A stretch of DNA of 64,000 bases from Ornithinimicrobium flavum (GCF_004526345.1 NZ_CP038213.1:930001-994000); one strand, 5' to 3'. Positions 45,818 through 56,050 are shown, numbered from the stretch's first letter. Numbers and translations are program-made. The notes: generated from the letters alone by a model not told the origin.

Positions 45818-46942
45818 ATGTCCCTGCTGCAGCAGCCGACGCGTCGCCGCGCCACCTTCCACGACCTCACCGTCAGCCGGGTGGACCGGCTCACCGACGA
45901 CGCCGTGGCGGTCAGCTTCGCGGTCCCGCCCGAGCTGGCGGGGGAGTTCCTGTCCTTCGAGCCGGGGCAGCACCTTACGATCCGGGCCGAGATCGACGGG
46001 CAGGACGTCCGGCGCTCCTACTCCTGCTGCATCTCCCGGGCCCAGGCCCGGGCCCGAGGGGAGGTCCGGGTCGCCTCGGCGCGCGTGCCGGGCGGGCTGA
46101 TGTCGACCTGGCTCAACGAGCACGTGGGCGTCGGCGACGTCCTGCAGGTGATGACCCCCACGGGGTCCTTCACCCGTGCGGTCGAGCCGACCGCGGCCAA
46201 GCACCACGTGGGCATCGCCGCCGGGTCGGGGATCACCCCGGTGCTGTCGATCCTGACGACCGTGCTGGAGGAGGAGCCGGCCTCGCGCGTCACCCTCGTC
46301 CTGGGCAACCGGCGCACCGACAGCATCATGTTCCTCGAGGAGCTGATGGACCTCAAGAACCGCTACCCCGGGCGGCTCACCCTGCTCAACGTCCTCTCGC
46401 GCGAGATCCAGGACGTCCCCCTGCTCACCGGGCGGATCGACCGCGACAAGCTGGAGGAGCTGATGGCCACCTTCACCCCGGAGGACGAGGTGGACGAGTG
46501 GTACCTCTGCGGGCCGTTCGGGCTGGTCGGGACGGCGCAGGCGGTGCTGGCCGAGCGGGGCGTGGACCCCCAGCACGTGCACCACGAGATCTTCCACGTG
46601 GACGACGCGGGGTCCCCGGTCACCCAGGCCCGCGCCCTCCCGGTCGACCCGACGGCGCCGCCGGAGGCGGTGGTGACGGTGACCCTGGACGGGCGCACCA
46701 CCACGGTCCCGATGCCCACCCGGGCCGAGAGCATCCTCGACGCGACGCTGCGCGAACGCCCCGACGCCCCCTTCTCCTGCACCGGCGGCGTCTGCGGCAC
46801 CTGCCGGGCCAAGGTCGTCGCCGGCGAGGTGCGTATGGAGCGCAACTACGCCCTGGAGGAGGACGAGGTCGGACGGGGCTACCGCCTCATGTGCCAGTCG
46901 CACCCTGTCAGCGACACGGTGGAGATCGACTACGACGCCTGA
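45818..46942 (+). CDS. paaE: Phenylacetyl-CoA epoxidase reductase PaaE
   Basis: 374-residue NADPH reductase passing electrons to PaaA. FAD domain (RRSYSCCIS), NAD domain (GIAAGSGITPVLSI; LCGPFGLV) and a C-terminal plant-type [2Fe-2S] ferredoxin (CTGGVCGTCRAKVV, then C in RLMCQSHP). AGGAGAG precedes the ATG; the 51-nt gap to paaD is the largest in the operon. Confidence 0.96.
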   Translation: MSLLQQPTRRRATFHDLTVSRVDRLTDDAVAVSFAVPPELAGEFLSFEPGQHLTIRAEIDGQDVRRSYSCCISRAQARARGEVRVASARVPGGLMSTWLNEHVGVGDVLQVMTPTGSFTRAVEPTAAKHHVGIAAGSGITPVLSILTTVLEEEPASRVTLVLGNRRTDSIMFLEELMDLKNRYPGRLTLLNVLSREIQDVPLLTGRIDRDKLEELMATFTPEDEVDEWYLCGPFGLVGTAQAVLAERGVDPQHVHHEIFHVDDAGSPVTQARALPVDPTAPPEAVVTVTLDGRTTTVPMPTRAESILDATLRERPDAPFSCTGGVCGTCRAKVVAGEVRMERNYALEEDEVGRGYRLMCQSHPVSDTVEIDYDA

Positions 46943-47004
46943 GCGCCGCCGGGGGTGCCGCGCCCCGCGTCGCGCCCCCGTCCCGAGCGGTCAGCCGCGA
47001 TCCG

Positions 47005-47637
47005 TCAGCCGCGCAGGTCGTGCCAGGCGATGTCCAGCTCGAGCAGCAGCGCGCGCAGCAGCGGGAGGCTGACGCCGACCACGCCGTGGTGGTCGCCCTC
47101 GATCCCGGTGACGTAGGCGCCGCCCAGGCCGTCGACGGTGAACGCCCCGGCGACCTGCAGGGGCTCGCCGGTGGCGACGTAGGAGGAGATCTCCGCGTCG
47201 GTGAGGTCGGCGAAGTGGACGGTCGTCGTGGACGTGGCGCCCAGGGTCGCGCCGGTGCCGCCGTCCTCCTCGTCCCGGTTGTCCACGACCCAGTGCCCGG
47301 TGTGCAGCAGCCCCGTGCGCCCGCGCATCCGGCGCCACCGCTCCACGGCGACCTGGCTGCTGCCGGGCTTGCCGTGCACCTCCCCGTCCAGCTCCAGCAC
47401 CGAGTCGCACCCCAGGACCAGCGCCGCGGGGTCGTGCCCGCGCACCACGTCCTCGCACTTGGCCTGCGCCAGCGTGAGCGCCACGTCGGCCGGCCCCAGG
47501 TCGGCCTGCCGCTCGCGGACGGCGGCCAGGGCCGCCTCCTCGTCCACCCCGGACACGATGACCTCCGGGTGCACCCCGGCGTGGGTGAGCGTCGTCAGGC
47601 GGGCAGGGGAGGCGGAGGCCAGGACCAGGGGGATCAT
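47005..47637 (-). CDS. maf: Maf-family nucleoside-triphosphate pyrophosphatase
   Basis: 210 residues. LVLASASPARLTTL (substrate loop), LGCDSVLELDGEVHGKP and AGAFTVDGLGGAYVTGIEGD are family signatures of dTTP/UTP or modified-nucleotide pyrophosphatases. TACCCT on this strand lies 7 nt before the ATG. In actinobacteria maf often borders accE-accD5, as here after two genes. Confidence 0.93.
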   Translation of the reverse strand: MIPLVLASASPARLTTLTHAGVHPEVIVSGVDEEAALAAVRERQADLGPADVALTLAQAKCEDVVRGHDPAALVLGCDSVLELDGEVHGKPGSSQVAVERWRRMRGRTGLLHTGHWVVDNRDEEDGGTGATLGATSTTTVHFADLTDAEISSYVATGEPLQVAGAFTVDGLGGAYVTGIEGDHHGVVGVSLPLLRALLLELDIAWHDLRG

Positions 47638-47644
47638 GCGGACC

Positions 47645-47650
47645 AGGGTA
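47645..47650 (-). promoter_or_regulatory. -10-like box of maf
   Basis: TACCCT on the minus strand, 7 nt before the start at 47637. Confidence 0.4.
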
Positions 47651-47668
47651 GTGGCCGAGGTCCTGGGC

Positions 47669-49354
47669 TCAGAGCTCGCCGAGGACCGCGGCGCGCAGCG
47701 TGTCAAGGCCGACGCCGCCCACGTCGAGGGCGCGGCGGTGGAAGGCCTTGAGGTCGAAGGACTCGCCCTCCCGCTCGCGGACCGTGTCGCGCAGCTCCAG
47801 CCAGAGGCGCTCGCCGATCTTGTAGGACGGGGCCTGGCCCGGCCAGCCGAGGTAGCGGTCGAGCTCGAAGCGGACGAACCCCTCGTCCATGTTGACGTGG
47901 TTGTTGAGGAACTCCCAGGCCTTGTCGTAGGTCCACTCACCGCCGCCGACCTCCTCCGGGGCCTCGAAGCCGCAGTGCACGCCGATGTCGAGGACGACGC
48001 GGGCGGCCCGCAGCGACTGCGCGTCGAGCAGCCCCATCCGGTCGCCCGGGTCGTCCATGTAGCCCAGGTCGGCCATCAGCCACTCGCTGTAGAGCGCCCA
48101 GCCCTCACCGTGGCCGGAGGTCCAGGAGGCCATCCGGCGCCACCGGTTGAGCAGCTCGGAGCGGTAGACGGTCTGGCCGATCTGCAGGTGGTGACCGGGC
48201 ACGCCCTCGTGGTAGACCGTGGTCAGCTCGCGCCAGGTGCCGAAACTCGTGACCCCCTTGGGGACCGACCACCACATGCGCCCGGGTCGGGAGAAGTCCT
48301 CCGAGGGGCCCGTGTAGTAGATCCCGCCCGTCTGGGACGGCGCGATCATGCACTCGATCCGCCGGACCGGCTCGGGGATGTCGAAGTGGACGTCGGCGAG
48401 CTGGGCCACGGCCTCGTCGGCCTTGACCTGCATCCACTCCCGCAGCGCGTCCGTGCCCTCCAGCTGGTAGGCCGGGTCGGCGTCCAGGACGGCCACCGCC
48501 TCCTTGACCGTGGTCCCCGGCCGGATCTGCTCGGCGGTCTCCTCCATCATCCGGGTGATCCGGGCCAGCTCGTCCTGGCCCCAGCGGTAGGTCTCCTCCA
48601 GGTCGATGACGGCCCCGAGGAAGCCCCGCGAGCGCAGCGCGTAGAGCTCCCTCCCGCAGGCGTCGGACTCCGGGGCCTGCGGGAGCAGCTCGGCCTCGAG
48701 GACCTCGGCCAGCGTCGCGTAGGCTTCCTTGGCGGACGCGACCGCCGCGGCGAGGTCGGCCCGGAGCGGCTCCGGCTGGACCTCGACTTCCCCGGCGAGG
48801 GCGTCGAAGGTGCTGGCCTCGTCCCCGGCCTGGTCGCGGCACTGCTCGGCCACCTTCTCCACCTGGCGTCGGGGAGCGACCTGCCCGTGCCCGGCGGAGA
48901 AGCGCAGCGCGGAGGCGTACTGCTCCAGGGCCGTCGGCACGGCCTCCAGGCGGGCCACGATCGTGCGCCAGTCCTCCTCCGACTCCTTGGCCATGAGGTC
49001 GAAGATGTCGCGGACGGCCTGCGGCGGGGAGGCGATGACGTTCAGGTCCGCGGGGGCGCGGCCCTCCAGGACGAGGTCCACCTCCTCCACGGCCAGCGAC
49101 AGCCGCTCACGCAGGGCCGCCGCGGTCACGCGGTCGACGTCGTCCTCGGGCAGCAGGTCCGCCAGCTGCGCCAGGGTGGCGGCGGCCAGCTCCCGCTGGG
49201 CCCGCAGGCCCTCGACCGACAGGTCGTCGATCCGGTCGTCCTGCCCCGGCACCCCGAGGAAGGTGGCCTCCAGCGGGCTGAGGGCGACGGAGGCGTCCAG
49301 GTGGGCCTCGGCGAGGCGGTCGATGTCGGTCTGGGGGCGGCGGTGCTCGGTCAC
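47669..49354 (-). CDS. DUF885 family metallopeptidase-like protein
   Basis: 561 residues, cytosolic. The zinc motif HEGVPGHHLQ is present, with a downstream EGWALYSEWL that probably supplies the third ligand. DUF885 members are broad-specificity carboxypeptidase-like or hydrolytic proteins; the substrate here is unknown. TAGATT lies 6 nt before the GTG start at 49354. Confidence 0.87.
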   Translation of the reverse strand: MTEHRRPQTDIDRLAEAHLDASVALSPLEATFLGVPGQDDRIDDLSVEGLRAQRELAAATLAQLADLLPEDDVDRVTAAALRERLSLAVEEVDLVLEGRAPADLNVIASPPQAVRDIFDLMAKESEEDWRTIVARLEAVPTALEQYASALRFSAGHGQVAPRRQVEKVAEQCRDQAGDEASTFDALAGEVEVQPEPLRADLAAAVASAKEAYATLAEVLEAELLPQAPESDACGRELYALRSRGFLGAVIDLEETYRWGQDELARITRMMEETAEQIRPGTTVKEAVAVLDADPAYQLEGTDALREWMQVKADEAVAQLADVHFDIPEPVRRIECMIAPSQTGGIYYTGPSEDFSRPGRMWWSVPKGVTSFGTWRELTTVYHEGVPGHHLQIGQTVYRSELLNRWRRMASWTSGHGEGWALYSEWLMADLGYMDDPGDRMGLLDAQSLRAARVVLDIGVHCGFEAPEEVGGGEWTYDKAWEFLNNHVNMDEGFVRFELDRYLGWPGQAPSYKIGERLWLELRDTVREREGESFDLKAFHRRALDVGGVGLDTLRAAVLGEL

Positions 49355-49360
49355 CCCTGG

Positions 49361-49366
49361 AATCTA
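49361..49366 (-). promoter_or_regulatory. -10-like box of the DUF885 gene
   Basis: TAGATT on the minus strand, 6 nt before the GTG at 49354. Confidence 0.45.
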
Positions 49367-49421
49367 CCGCCCGGTCCACGACCGTCCGGGGCCAGGGGCG
49401 GGGCTCCCCGGGGGCGCCGCA

Positions 49422-49427
49422 TACCCT
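49422..49427 (+). promoter_or_regulatory. -10-like box of the MOSC gene
   Basis: TACCCT, 6 nt before the ATG at 49434. Confidence 0.4.
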
Positions 49428-49433
49428 GACCTC

Positions 49434-50090
49434 ATGCTGGCCCGCGTGCGCTCGACCAACCTCGCCGTCCCCCGGCCGGACCCGGGCGCCGGTCGCACCA
49501 CAGGGATCGACAAGCGGCCCGTGGACCGGATCGAGGTGTTCCGGCCCGGGCCCAGGTATGGCGACGGGCCCGGCGTCGTGGGCGACCACGTGGGCGACAC
49601 CCGGCACCACGGCGGTGAGCAGAAGGCGGTTTACGCCTTCAGCCGGGAGGAGCTGGACTGGTGGGAGGGGGAGCTCGGGCGGGGCCTGCCGGACGGGATG
49701 TACGGCGAGAACCTCACGACCGAGGGGCTCGACCTGGAGTCCCTGCTGGTCAACCAGCGGGTGCGGGTGGGGGACGAGGTGGTGCTGGAGGTGTCGGTCC
49801 CGCGGACGCCCTGCGCCACCTTCCAGCGTCACATGGGCGAGAGGGCCTGGGTGCGGCGGTTCACCGAGCGCGGCCGGTGCGGGACCTACCTGCGGGTCGC
49901 GGTGCCCGGCACCGTCCGTCCGGGCGACCCGCTGGAGGTGCTGGAGCCGCCCGCCCACGACGTGGACCTGCGCACCGCCTTCGCCGCGGCCATGGGTGAC
50001 GATCGTGCGGCACGCTCCGTGGTCGACGCCGGCTGCCTGCCGACGATATACCACGAGCGCCTCGCGCGGCATCTCGCCGGGGAGGGCTGA
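49434..50090 (+). CDS. MOSC domain protein (YiiM-like)
   Basis: 218 residues. GIDKRPVDRIEVFRPG near the start, GMYGENLTTEGLDLESL (core) and PRTPCATFQRHMGERAW with the conserved Cys mark the MOSC beta-barrel that binds molybdenum cofactor sulfur. The YiiM type reduces N-hydroxylated compounds. Convergent with accE. Confidence 0.9.
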   Translation: MLARVRSTNLAVPRPDPGAGRTTGIDKRPVDRIEVFRPGPRYGDGPGVVGDHVGDTRHHGGEQKAVYAFSREELDWWEGELGRGLPDGMYGENLTTEGLDLESLLVNQRVRVGDEVVLEVSVPRTPCATFQRHMGERAWVRRFTERGRCGTYLRVAVPGTVRPGDPLEVLEPPAHDVDLRTAFAAAMGDDRAARSVVDAGCLPTIYHERLARHLAGEG

Positions 50091-50141
50091 GGTGAGCGCC
50101 CGGGGAGGCACCGGGGTGACCCTGGGGTGAACGCCCCGGGC

Positions 50142-50405
50142 TCAGCGCGGCAGGGCCGAGGCGCGCCAGCCTCCCGGTCCCACGGCGGGGCGCGGGCGGG
50201 CGAAGCGGGACCGGGCCGTCCACAGGGTCCGCGGCGCGGGCGCCGGTGCGCCCTCGCCCGTGGCCGCCGCCAGCACGACGGTGAGCGCGGCCAGCTGTTC
50301 CGGGGTGGGGTTGCCCCGCTCCACCCTGATCACAGGGGTGTCACCCGCCGGTGCGCCCGCCGGGGGAGCCGCGTGCCCCAGCTCGATCGCGACGTCGCCG
50401 CTCAC
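50142..50405 (-). CDS. accE: Acyl-CoA carboxylase epsilon subunit
   Basis: 87 residues; [20 protein letters not shown] is the family core. The epsilon subunit stabilises actinobacterial acyl-CoA carboxylases. The ATG overlaps the accD5 stop by 4 bp. Confidence 0.92.
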   Translation of the reverse strand: MSGDVAIELGHAAPPAGAPAGDTPVIRVERGNPTPEQLAALTVVLAAATGEGAPAPAPRTLWTARSRFARPRPAVGPGGWRASALPR

Positions 50406-52018
50406 AGCGGGATGTTCCCGTGCTTGCGGGGGGCCCGGGTGGAGCGCTTGGAGCGCAGGTGGCGCAGCGCCCGGGCGACCTCGATGCGGGTGTGCGCGGG
50501 CTCGATGACGGCGTCGACGTAGCCGCGTTCGGCGGCGATGTAGGGGTTCGCGAGGGTGTCCTCGTACTCCTGGATCCGACGGGCCCGCTCGGCCTCGACG
50601 TCCCCACCGGCGTCGGCCGTCTCCTGCAGCTGCCGTCGGTAGAGGATGTTCGCGGCGCCCTGGGCACCCATGACGGCGATCTGGGCGGTGGGCCAGGCGA
50701 GGTTGACGTCCGCACCGAGGTGCTTGGAGCCCATGACGTCGTAGGCGCCGCCGTAGGCCTTGCGGGTGATGACGGTGACCAGGGGGACGGTGGCCTCGGC
50801 GTAGGCGTAGAGGAGCTTGGCGCCCCGCCGGATGATGCCCCCGAACTCCTGGTCGGTCCCGGGCAGGAAGCCGGGCACGTCCACGAAGGTGAGGATGGGG
50901 ATGTTGAACGCGTCGCAGGTGCGGACGAACCGGGCGGCCTTCTCCGAGGCGTCGATGTCCAGGGTGCCCGCGAACTGCATGGGCTGGTTGGCCACGACCC
51001 CGACCGAGCGCCCCTCGACCCGGCCGAAGCCGGTGACGATGTTGGGGGCGAACAGCTCCTGGGTGGCCAGGAACTCCTCGTCGTCGAGGACGGCGCGGAC
51101 GGCCTCGGTGATGTCGTAGGGCACGTTGGCCGAGTCGGGGATGAGGGTGTTGAGGGCCTCGTCGGCGTCAGTGACCTCCTCCAGCGCCTCCTGCTCGAAG
51201 GCGGGCGGGTCCTCGAGGTTGTTCTGCGGCAGGTAGCTCAGCAGCTCCTTGACGTAGTCGATCGCGTCGTCCTCGTCCGAGCCCATGTAGTGGGCCACGC
51301 CGGAGGTCGTGTTGTGGGTGCGGGCGCCGCCGAGGTCCTCGAAGGTGACGTCCTCACCGGTGACGGTCTTGATGACGTCGGGTCCGGTGATGAACATGTG
51401 CGAGGTCTGGTCGGCCATGACGATGAAGTCGGTGATGGCCGGGGAGTAGACGGCGCCGCCGGCGCAGGGTCCCAGGACCAGCGAGATCTGCGGGATGACG
51501 CCGGAGGCGTGCACGTTGCGCTTGAAGATCTCGGCGTAGAGGCCCAGGGCGACCACGCCCTCCTGGATGCGGGCGCCACCGGAGTCGTTGATGCCGACGA
51601 CGGGGCAGCCGATCTTCATCGCCAGGTCCATGACCTTGACGATCTTCTCGCCGAAGACCTCACCCAGGGAGCCGCCGAAGACGGTGAAGTCCTGGGAGAA
51701 GACGCAGACCGGTCGTCCGTCGACGGTGCCGTAGCCGGTGACCACGCCGTCGCCGTAGGGGCGCCGGGTCTCCTGCCCGAACGCGGTCGAGCGGTGCCGG
51801 GCCAGGGCGTCCAGCTCGGTGAAGGACCCCTCGTCCAGCAGCGCGTCGATCCGCTCCCTCGCGGTCTTCTTGCCCTTGGCGTGCTGCTTGTCCACCGCGG
51901 TGGCCGAGCCCGCGTGGACGGCCTCGTCCATCCGGGCGCGGTGGTCGGCCAACCGGCCGGCGGTGGTGCGCAGGTCCGGGCCCTCGCCCGCCTGCGGGGC
52001 GTCGACAGTGTCGCTCAT
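50402..52018 (-). CDS. accD5: Acyl-CoA carboxylase beta subunit (propionyl-CoA type)
   Basis: 538-residue carboxyltransferase. Two crotonase-like domains; oxyanion motifs [14 protein letters not shown] and [12 protein letters not shown] in the first, [20 protein letters not shown] and [12 protein letters not shown] in the second. It carboxylates acetyl- or propionyl-CoA with a biotinylated alpha subunit that is not in the window. TAAGTT lies 7 nt before the ATG. Divergent from birA by 24 bp. Confidence 0.95.
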   Translation of the reverse strand: MSDTVDAPQAGEGPDLRTTAGRLADHRARMDEAVHAGSATAVDKQHAKGKKTARERIDALLDEGSFTELDALARHRSTAFGQETRRPYGDGVVTGYGTVDGRPVCVFSQDFTVFGGSLGEVFGEKIVKVMDLAMKIGCPVVGINDSGGARIQEGVVALGLYAEIFKRNVHASGVIPQISLVLGPCAGGAVYSPAITDFIVMADQTSHMFITGPDVIKTVTGEDVTFEDLGGARTHNTTSGVAHYMGSDEDDAIDYVKELLSYLPQNNLEDPPAFEQEALEEVTDADEALNTLIPDSANVPYDITEAVRAVLDDEEFLATQELFAPNIVTGFGRVEGRSVGVVANQPMQFAGTLDIDASEKAARFVRTCDAFNIPILTFVDVPGFLPGTDQEFGGIIRRGAKLLYAYAEATVPLVTVITRKAYGGAYDVMGSKHLGADVNLAWPTAQIAVMGAQGAANILYRRQLQETADAGGDVEAERARRIQEYEDTLANPYIAAERGYVDAVIEPAHTRIEVARALRHLRSKRSTRAPRKHGNIPL

Positions 52019-52025
52019 GGTGCTC

Positions 52026-52035
52026 AACTTAGCCT
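52026..52035. promoter_or_regulatory. Overlapping divergent -10 boxes of accD5 and birA
   Basis: TAAGTT (minus strand, 52031-52026) and TAGCCT (plus strand, 52030-52035) share two base pairs; each ends 7 nt before its start codon. Confidence 0.55.
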
Positions 52036-52042
52036 TGACGGT

Positions 52043-52855
52043 ATGACGACAGACAGTCGGGACGGTGAGTTCCCCCGGTGGTGGTGGGAGACCCCCGAGC
52101 GGCACGCGAGCATCGGCTCCACCAACACCGAGGCCCTCGCGGACGCCCGGCCGGGGCGGGTGGTCGTCGCCGACCACCAGAGCGCGGGTCACGGCCGTCG
52201 CGGGCGGTCGTGGTCCTCCCCGCCGGGCACCGGGATGGCGATCAGCGCCGTGCTCCCGGGCCTGCCCGCGGCCGTCCTCGGCTGGGTCCCCCTCGCGGCG
52301 GGACTGGCCGTCGTGCAGGCGCTCGCCGACAGCCGGTGGCCCGTCCACGCCGTGCTGAAGTGGCCCAACGACGTGCTCGTCGAGGGTGGCGCGCGCCCCG
52401 GCAAGCTGTGCGGGGTGCTCACGCAGGTGGCCCCGTCCGGGGCGGTGGTCGTGGGCGCCGGGGTCAACGTGGACCACGAGGAGGACCAGCTGCCCGTCCC
52501 GTCGGCGACGTCGTGGCGGCTCGCCCGGGGTGGGGCGCCGCTTCCCGACCAGGCCCGCGAGGTCTTCCTCGAGGACTACCTGCGCCACCTGGCCGAGCGG
52601 CACGAGCAGCTGGCCGCCGGGCGGGTCGGGGCGGTGCGCGCCGCATACCTGGACCGGTCGGCGACCGTCGGCCGGACGGTGGTGGTGCACCTGCCCGACG
52701 GTGGCACTGCGGGAGGCCGGGCGGTCGGGCTGAGCCCGGACGGGGCCCTCGTCGTCGAGGGTGCACAGGGCCGCACCGTCCACCACGCCGGGGACGTGGA
52801 GCACGTGCGACCGGGCCTGCCCGTCGGCCAGGACCCGCACGGGTACCCTGCCTGA
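52043..52855 (+). CDS. birA: Biotin-[acetyl-CoA-carboxylase] ligase
   Basis: 270 residues; biotinylates the alpha subunit of acyl-CoA carboxylases. [10 protein letters not shown], the ligase loop [16 protein letters not shown] and [10 protein letters not shown] are intact. No N-terminal DNA-binding domain, so it is not a BirA repressor. Divergent from accD5. Confidence 0.95.
   Translation: MTTDSRDGEFPRWWWETPERHASIGSTNTEALADARPGRVVVADHQSAGHGRRGRSWSSPPGTGMAISAVLPGLPAAVLGWVPLAAGLAVVQALADSRWPVHAVLKWPNDVLVEGGARPGKLCGVLTQVAPSGAVVVGAGVNVDHEEDQLPVPSATSWRLARGGAPLPDQAREVFLEDYLRHLAERHEQLAAGRVGAVRAAYLDRSATVGRTVVVHLPDGGTAGGRAVGLSPDGALVVEGAQGRTVHHAGDVEHVRPGLPVGQDPHGYPA
52844..52849 (+). promoter_or_regulatory. 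-10-like box of the enoyl-CoA hydratase gene
   Basis: TACCCT inside the end of birA, 7 nt before the ATG at 52857. Confidence 0.4.
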
Positions 52856-52856
52856 C

Positions 52857-53648
52857 ATGGCCTTCACGATGCTCCAGCTGACCCGGCACGGCGAGGGGGC
52901 CCACGTCGTGGAGCTGGCCCTGGACCGGCCGGCGGCGATGAACGCCATCTCGACCGCCTTCGCCGAGGAGATCACCGCGGCGACCGCCGAGCTGGCCGCG
53001 GACCCCTCCGTGCGGGCCGTCGTCGTGACCAGCACCCACCCGAAGGCCTTCTGCGTGGGGGCCGACCTCAAGGAGCGCAACGGCTTCACCGACGCGCAGA
53101 TGATGGAGCACCGGCTCGTCACCCGGAAGGCCTATCGGGGGGTGCTGGACCTCCCCGTGCCCGCGGTGGCGGCCGTCGAGGGCTACGCGATGGGCGGGGG
53201 GATGGAGATCGCCCTGTCCTGCGACCTGGTGGTCGCCGGCGAGCAGGCCACCCTGGCGCTGCCCGAGGTGGGGGTGGGCGTCATCCCCGGCGGAGGCGGC
53301 ACCCAGCTGCTCACCCGGCGCGTCGGCTGGTCCCGCGCCGCGTCCATGATCTTCACCGCGCGCCGGCTCACCGGCGCCGAGGCGCACGCCCTGGGCGCGG
53401 TGGACGAGCTCGCCACCCCCGGTGCCGCCCGGGCCCGGGCCCTGGAGATCGCCGCCCAGATCGCCCGGAACTCGCCGGTCGCCGTGCGCAACGCCAAGTC
53501 CGCCATGCGGCTGGGGATGGGCACCGACCTGGCCGCCGGGCTGGAGATCGAGGACGGCGCCTGGCGGGCGACGGCCTTCAGCGGCGACCGTCGCGAGGGC
53601 GTCGCCGCGTTCGCCGAGAAGCGCACGCCGCAGTGGCCCGGCGCATGA
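52857..53648 (+). CDS. Enoyl-CoA hydratase/isomerase family protein
   Basis: 263 residues, crotonase fold. Oxyanion hole regions [13 protein letters not shown] and [19 protein letters not shown]; catalytic Glu positions in [15 protein letters not shown]. It hydrates or isomerises enoyl-CoA. Overlaps nothing and starts 2 nt after birA. Confidence 0.92.
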   Translation: MAFTMLQLTRHGEGAHVVELALDRPAAMNAISTAFAEEITAATAELAADPSVRAVVVTSTHPKAFCVGADLKERNGFTDAQMMEHRLVTRKAYRGVLDLPVPAVAAVEGYAMGGGMEIALSCDLVVAGEQATLALPEVGVGVIPGGGGTQLLTRRVGWSRAASMIFTARRLTGAEAHALGAVDELATPGAARARALEIAAQIARNSPVAVRNAKSAMRLGMGTDLAAGLEIEDGAWRATAFSGDRREGVAAFAEKRTPQWPGA

Positions 53649-53703
53649 CGCGGACGGGGGCATACTGGCCCGGGCCCACCACCCACGGAAGGACGGGGAC
53701 GAC

Positions 53704-54393
53704 GTGACGAGGGTGCTGCTCGCCGAGGACGACCCGACGATCTCCGAGCCCCTCGCACGCGCGCTGCGGCGGGAGGGGTATGTCGTCACCCTCGCCGAGG
53801 ACGGCCGGGCGGCCCTGCGGGCCGCGGTCTCGGACGACCCCTACGACCTGCTCGTCCTCGACCTCGGTCTGCCCGTCATGGACGGTGTCGAGGTGTGCCG
53901 GAAGGTGCGGGAGAGCGGCAGCACGCTGCCCGTGCTCATGCTGACCGCCCGCACCGAGGAGATCGACACGGTCGTCGGTCTGGACGCCGGGGCCGACGAC
54001 TACGTCACCAAGCCGTTCCGGCTCGGTGAGCTCATGGCCCGGGTGCGGGCGCTGCTGCGCCGGGGGCCGGGTGCGCCTCCGGTCCGCACCGGGGCACCGC
54101 TGCGCATCGACGTCGACGCCCGTCGGCTCTTCGTGCACGACCGCGAGGTTCGGCTGACGACCAAGGAGTTCGACCTGTTGCGCGTGCTCATGCGCGAGGA
54201 GGGTCGGGTCGTCTCCCGCGAGGTCCTCATGCGTGAGGTGTGGGACACCTGGTTCGGGTCCACCAAGACCCTGGACATGCACGTCTCGGTGCTGCGGCGC
54301 AAGATCGGCGACGACGCCCACGACCCCCGGCACATCGTCACGGTGCGGGGGGTCGGCTTCCGCTTCCAGAACGACCCCGACGGGACGGACTGA
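53704..54393 (+). CDS. OmpR-family response regulator
   Basis: 229 residues. Receiver domain with phospho-acceptor Asp53 (LLVLDLGLPVMDG) and Lys in DDYVTKPFRLGEL; C-terminal winged helix (RLTTKEFDLLRVLMREEGRV; TVRGVGFRFQND). GGAAGGACGGGGACGAC precedes the GTG. The kinase gene follows 6 nt later. Confidence 0.95.
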   Translation: MTRVLLAEDDPTISEPLARALRREGYVVTLAEDGRAALRAAVSDDPYDLLVLDLGLPVMDGVEVCRKVRESGSTLPVLMLTARTEEIDTVVGLDAGADDYVTKPFRLGELMARVRALLRRGPGAPPVRTGAPLRIDVDARRLFVHDREVRLTTKEFDLLRVLMREEGRVVSREVLMREVWDTWFGSTKTLDMHVSVLRRKIGDDAHDPRHIVTVRGVGFRFQNDPDGTD

Positions 54394-54399
54394 CCCGGG

Positions 54400-55464
54400 G
54401 TGCGCACGATCCTGCGGGAGCACAGCACGCGGGTGATGCTCACCGTCACCGCCGTGCTCGTCGCCGTGGGCTCGCTGGCCGCGGTCGTCATGAACGAGGT
54501 CGAGCTGGCCCGTCAGGCCGCGGGGATGAACCTGCTGCCCACCTGGGTCACCGCCCTGGTGGTCCTGGTCTGCACCGGGGTGGCGCTGCTCATCGCCCAC
54601 CCCTGGGCCCGCTCGCTGGCCGACCGCACCTCCGAGACCGTGGCCGTGCCGCTGCGCCGCCTGGCGCACCGGACCGACGAGATGGCCTCCGGGGGGTTCG
54701 CCCTGGATCCCCAGGCCCGCCCCGGACGGCTCGTCGACCCCGGTCCATGGCACTCCGGCATCCTGGAGGTCGACGCCCTGGCCCGGGAGATCGACCGGCA
54801 CCACCAGACCTTCGCCCGGGCCCTGGTCTTCGAGCGGTCGTTCGCCGCCGACGCCTCCCACCAGCTGCGGACGCCGCTGGCGGCGCTGCTGCTGCGGCTG
54901 GAGGAGATCGCCCAGTCCGACGACCCGGCCGTGGCCCGCGCGGAGGCGGACATCGCCATCGCGCAGGTGGAGCGGCTCACCGGCGTCGTGGACGAGCTGC
55001 TGCGCCGCACCCGGGCCGGGCACGCCAGCGGCGGGGCGGTGAGCGCCGTGGACACCGTGCTGGCCGGGATCGACAAGGAGTGGACACCCGCCTTCGAGGA
55101 GGCCGGCCGCACGATCCGGCTCACCTGCGAGCGGGGCGTCATCGTGGAGGCCAGCAGCTCGGCGCTGTCCCAGGTGCTCAACACCCTGGTGGAGAACGCC
55201 CTCATCCACGGTGCGGGGCAGGTCGACGTGCACGTGGCGCGGTCCGGCCCCTCCGCGGTGGTCACCGTGGGCGACCACGGGCCCGGCGTGCCGAGGGAGC
55301 TGTCCCGGGCGATCTTCGACCGGGGCCGCACCACAGGGGACGGCACCGGTCTGGGTCTGGCCGTCGCGCGGGAGACGGTGGAGGCGATCGGCGGGCGGCT
55401 GGAGCTGGTCCAGGCCCGTCCGGCCGTCTTCTCCTGCTACCTGCCGCTGGCCGAGACGTCCTGA
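54400..55464 (+). CDS. Two-component sensor histidine kinase
   Basis: 354 residues. Two transmembrane helices (about 10-32 and 46-66) with almost no external loop, HAMP-like linker, H-box with His154 (FAADASHQLRTPLAALLL), N-box (LNTLVENALIHGAG) and G-boxes (VGDHGPGVPR; GTGLGLAVAR). The short loop suggests it senses the membrane or an internal signal. Its last 28 bp overlap the end of the GtrA gene on the other strand. Confidence 0.93.
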   Translation: MRTILREHSTRVMLTVTAVLVAVGSLAAVVMNEVELARQAAGMNLLPTWVTALVVLVCTGVALLIAHPWARSLADRTSETVAVPLRRLAHRTDEMASGGFALDPQARPGRLVDPGPWHSGILEVDALAREIDRHHQTFARALVFERSFAADASHQLRTPLAALLLRLEEIAQSDDPAVARAEADIAIAQVERLTGVVDELLRRTRAGHASGGAVSAVDTVLAGIDKEWTPAFEEAGRTIRLTCERGVIVEASSSALSQVLNTLVENALIHGAGQVDVHVARSGPSAVVTVGDHGPGVPRELSRAIFDRGRTTGDGTGLGLAVARETVEAIGGRLELVQARPAVFSCYLPLAETS

Positions 55465-56021
55465 CCCGCCGCGGGGCCCGGGGTGGGAGCCGTCGACGGA
55501 GATCCGGCCGCAGGCACGTCATCCCCGGACCCTCGCGCCTCGGCGGCCAGCTCGCCGCGGAAGACGAAGGTGCGGTAGGCCCAGAAGCGGAAGAGGGTAC
55601 CCAGCGCCAGCCCGATCCCGTTGCCGGAGATGTTGTCAGCGAGCTGGCTGTCCAGCCCCAGCACGTAGCGGGAGAACCCCAGGCAGGCCAGCGCGATCCC
55701 CAGCCCGACGACGTTGAAGAAGACGAAGAGCACGAACTCCCGGGGCACCCCCTCGCTGCGCCGGTGCCGGAAGGTCCACCACCGGTTCCCCAGCCATGAG
55801 AAGACCGTCGCGACGCCGGCCGACACCGTCTTGGCCCACAGCGGCGAGTCGGCCATCGGCCCCGGGTCCGCCCCGGGCAGGCCGAAGACGAGCAGGTTGT
55901 AGAGGACGGTGTCGAGCACGAAGGCCAGCGCCCCCACGGTGCCGAACTTCGCCAGCTCCTGCACCAGCACCTGGTAGCCGGCGCGCAGCCGGTCCACCAG
56001 GCCGGGTCGAGGAGAGGTCAC
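55437..56021 (-). CDS. GtrA family membrane protein
   Basis: 194 residues, four helices (KFGTVGALAFVLDTVLYNLL; FVFFNVVGLGIALACLGF). GtrA proteins flip or carry polyprenyl-linked sugars for envelope glycans. In mycobacteria a GtrA gene likewise lies beside purK-purE. TAGAAT lies 8 nt before the GTG. Confidence 0.9.
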   Translation of the reverse strand: MTSPRPGLVDRLRAGYQVLVQELAKFGTVGALAFVLDTVLYNLLVFGLPGADPGPMADSPLWAKTVSAGVATVFSWLGNRWWTFRHRRSEGVPREFVLFVFFNVVGLGIALACLGFSRYVLGLDSQLADNISGNGIGLALGTLFRFWAYRTFVFRGELAAEARGSGDDVPAAGSPSTAPTPGPAAGQDVSASGR

Positions 56022-56050
56022 GGGCGGCGATTCTACGTCGCGGCGCTGGG

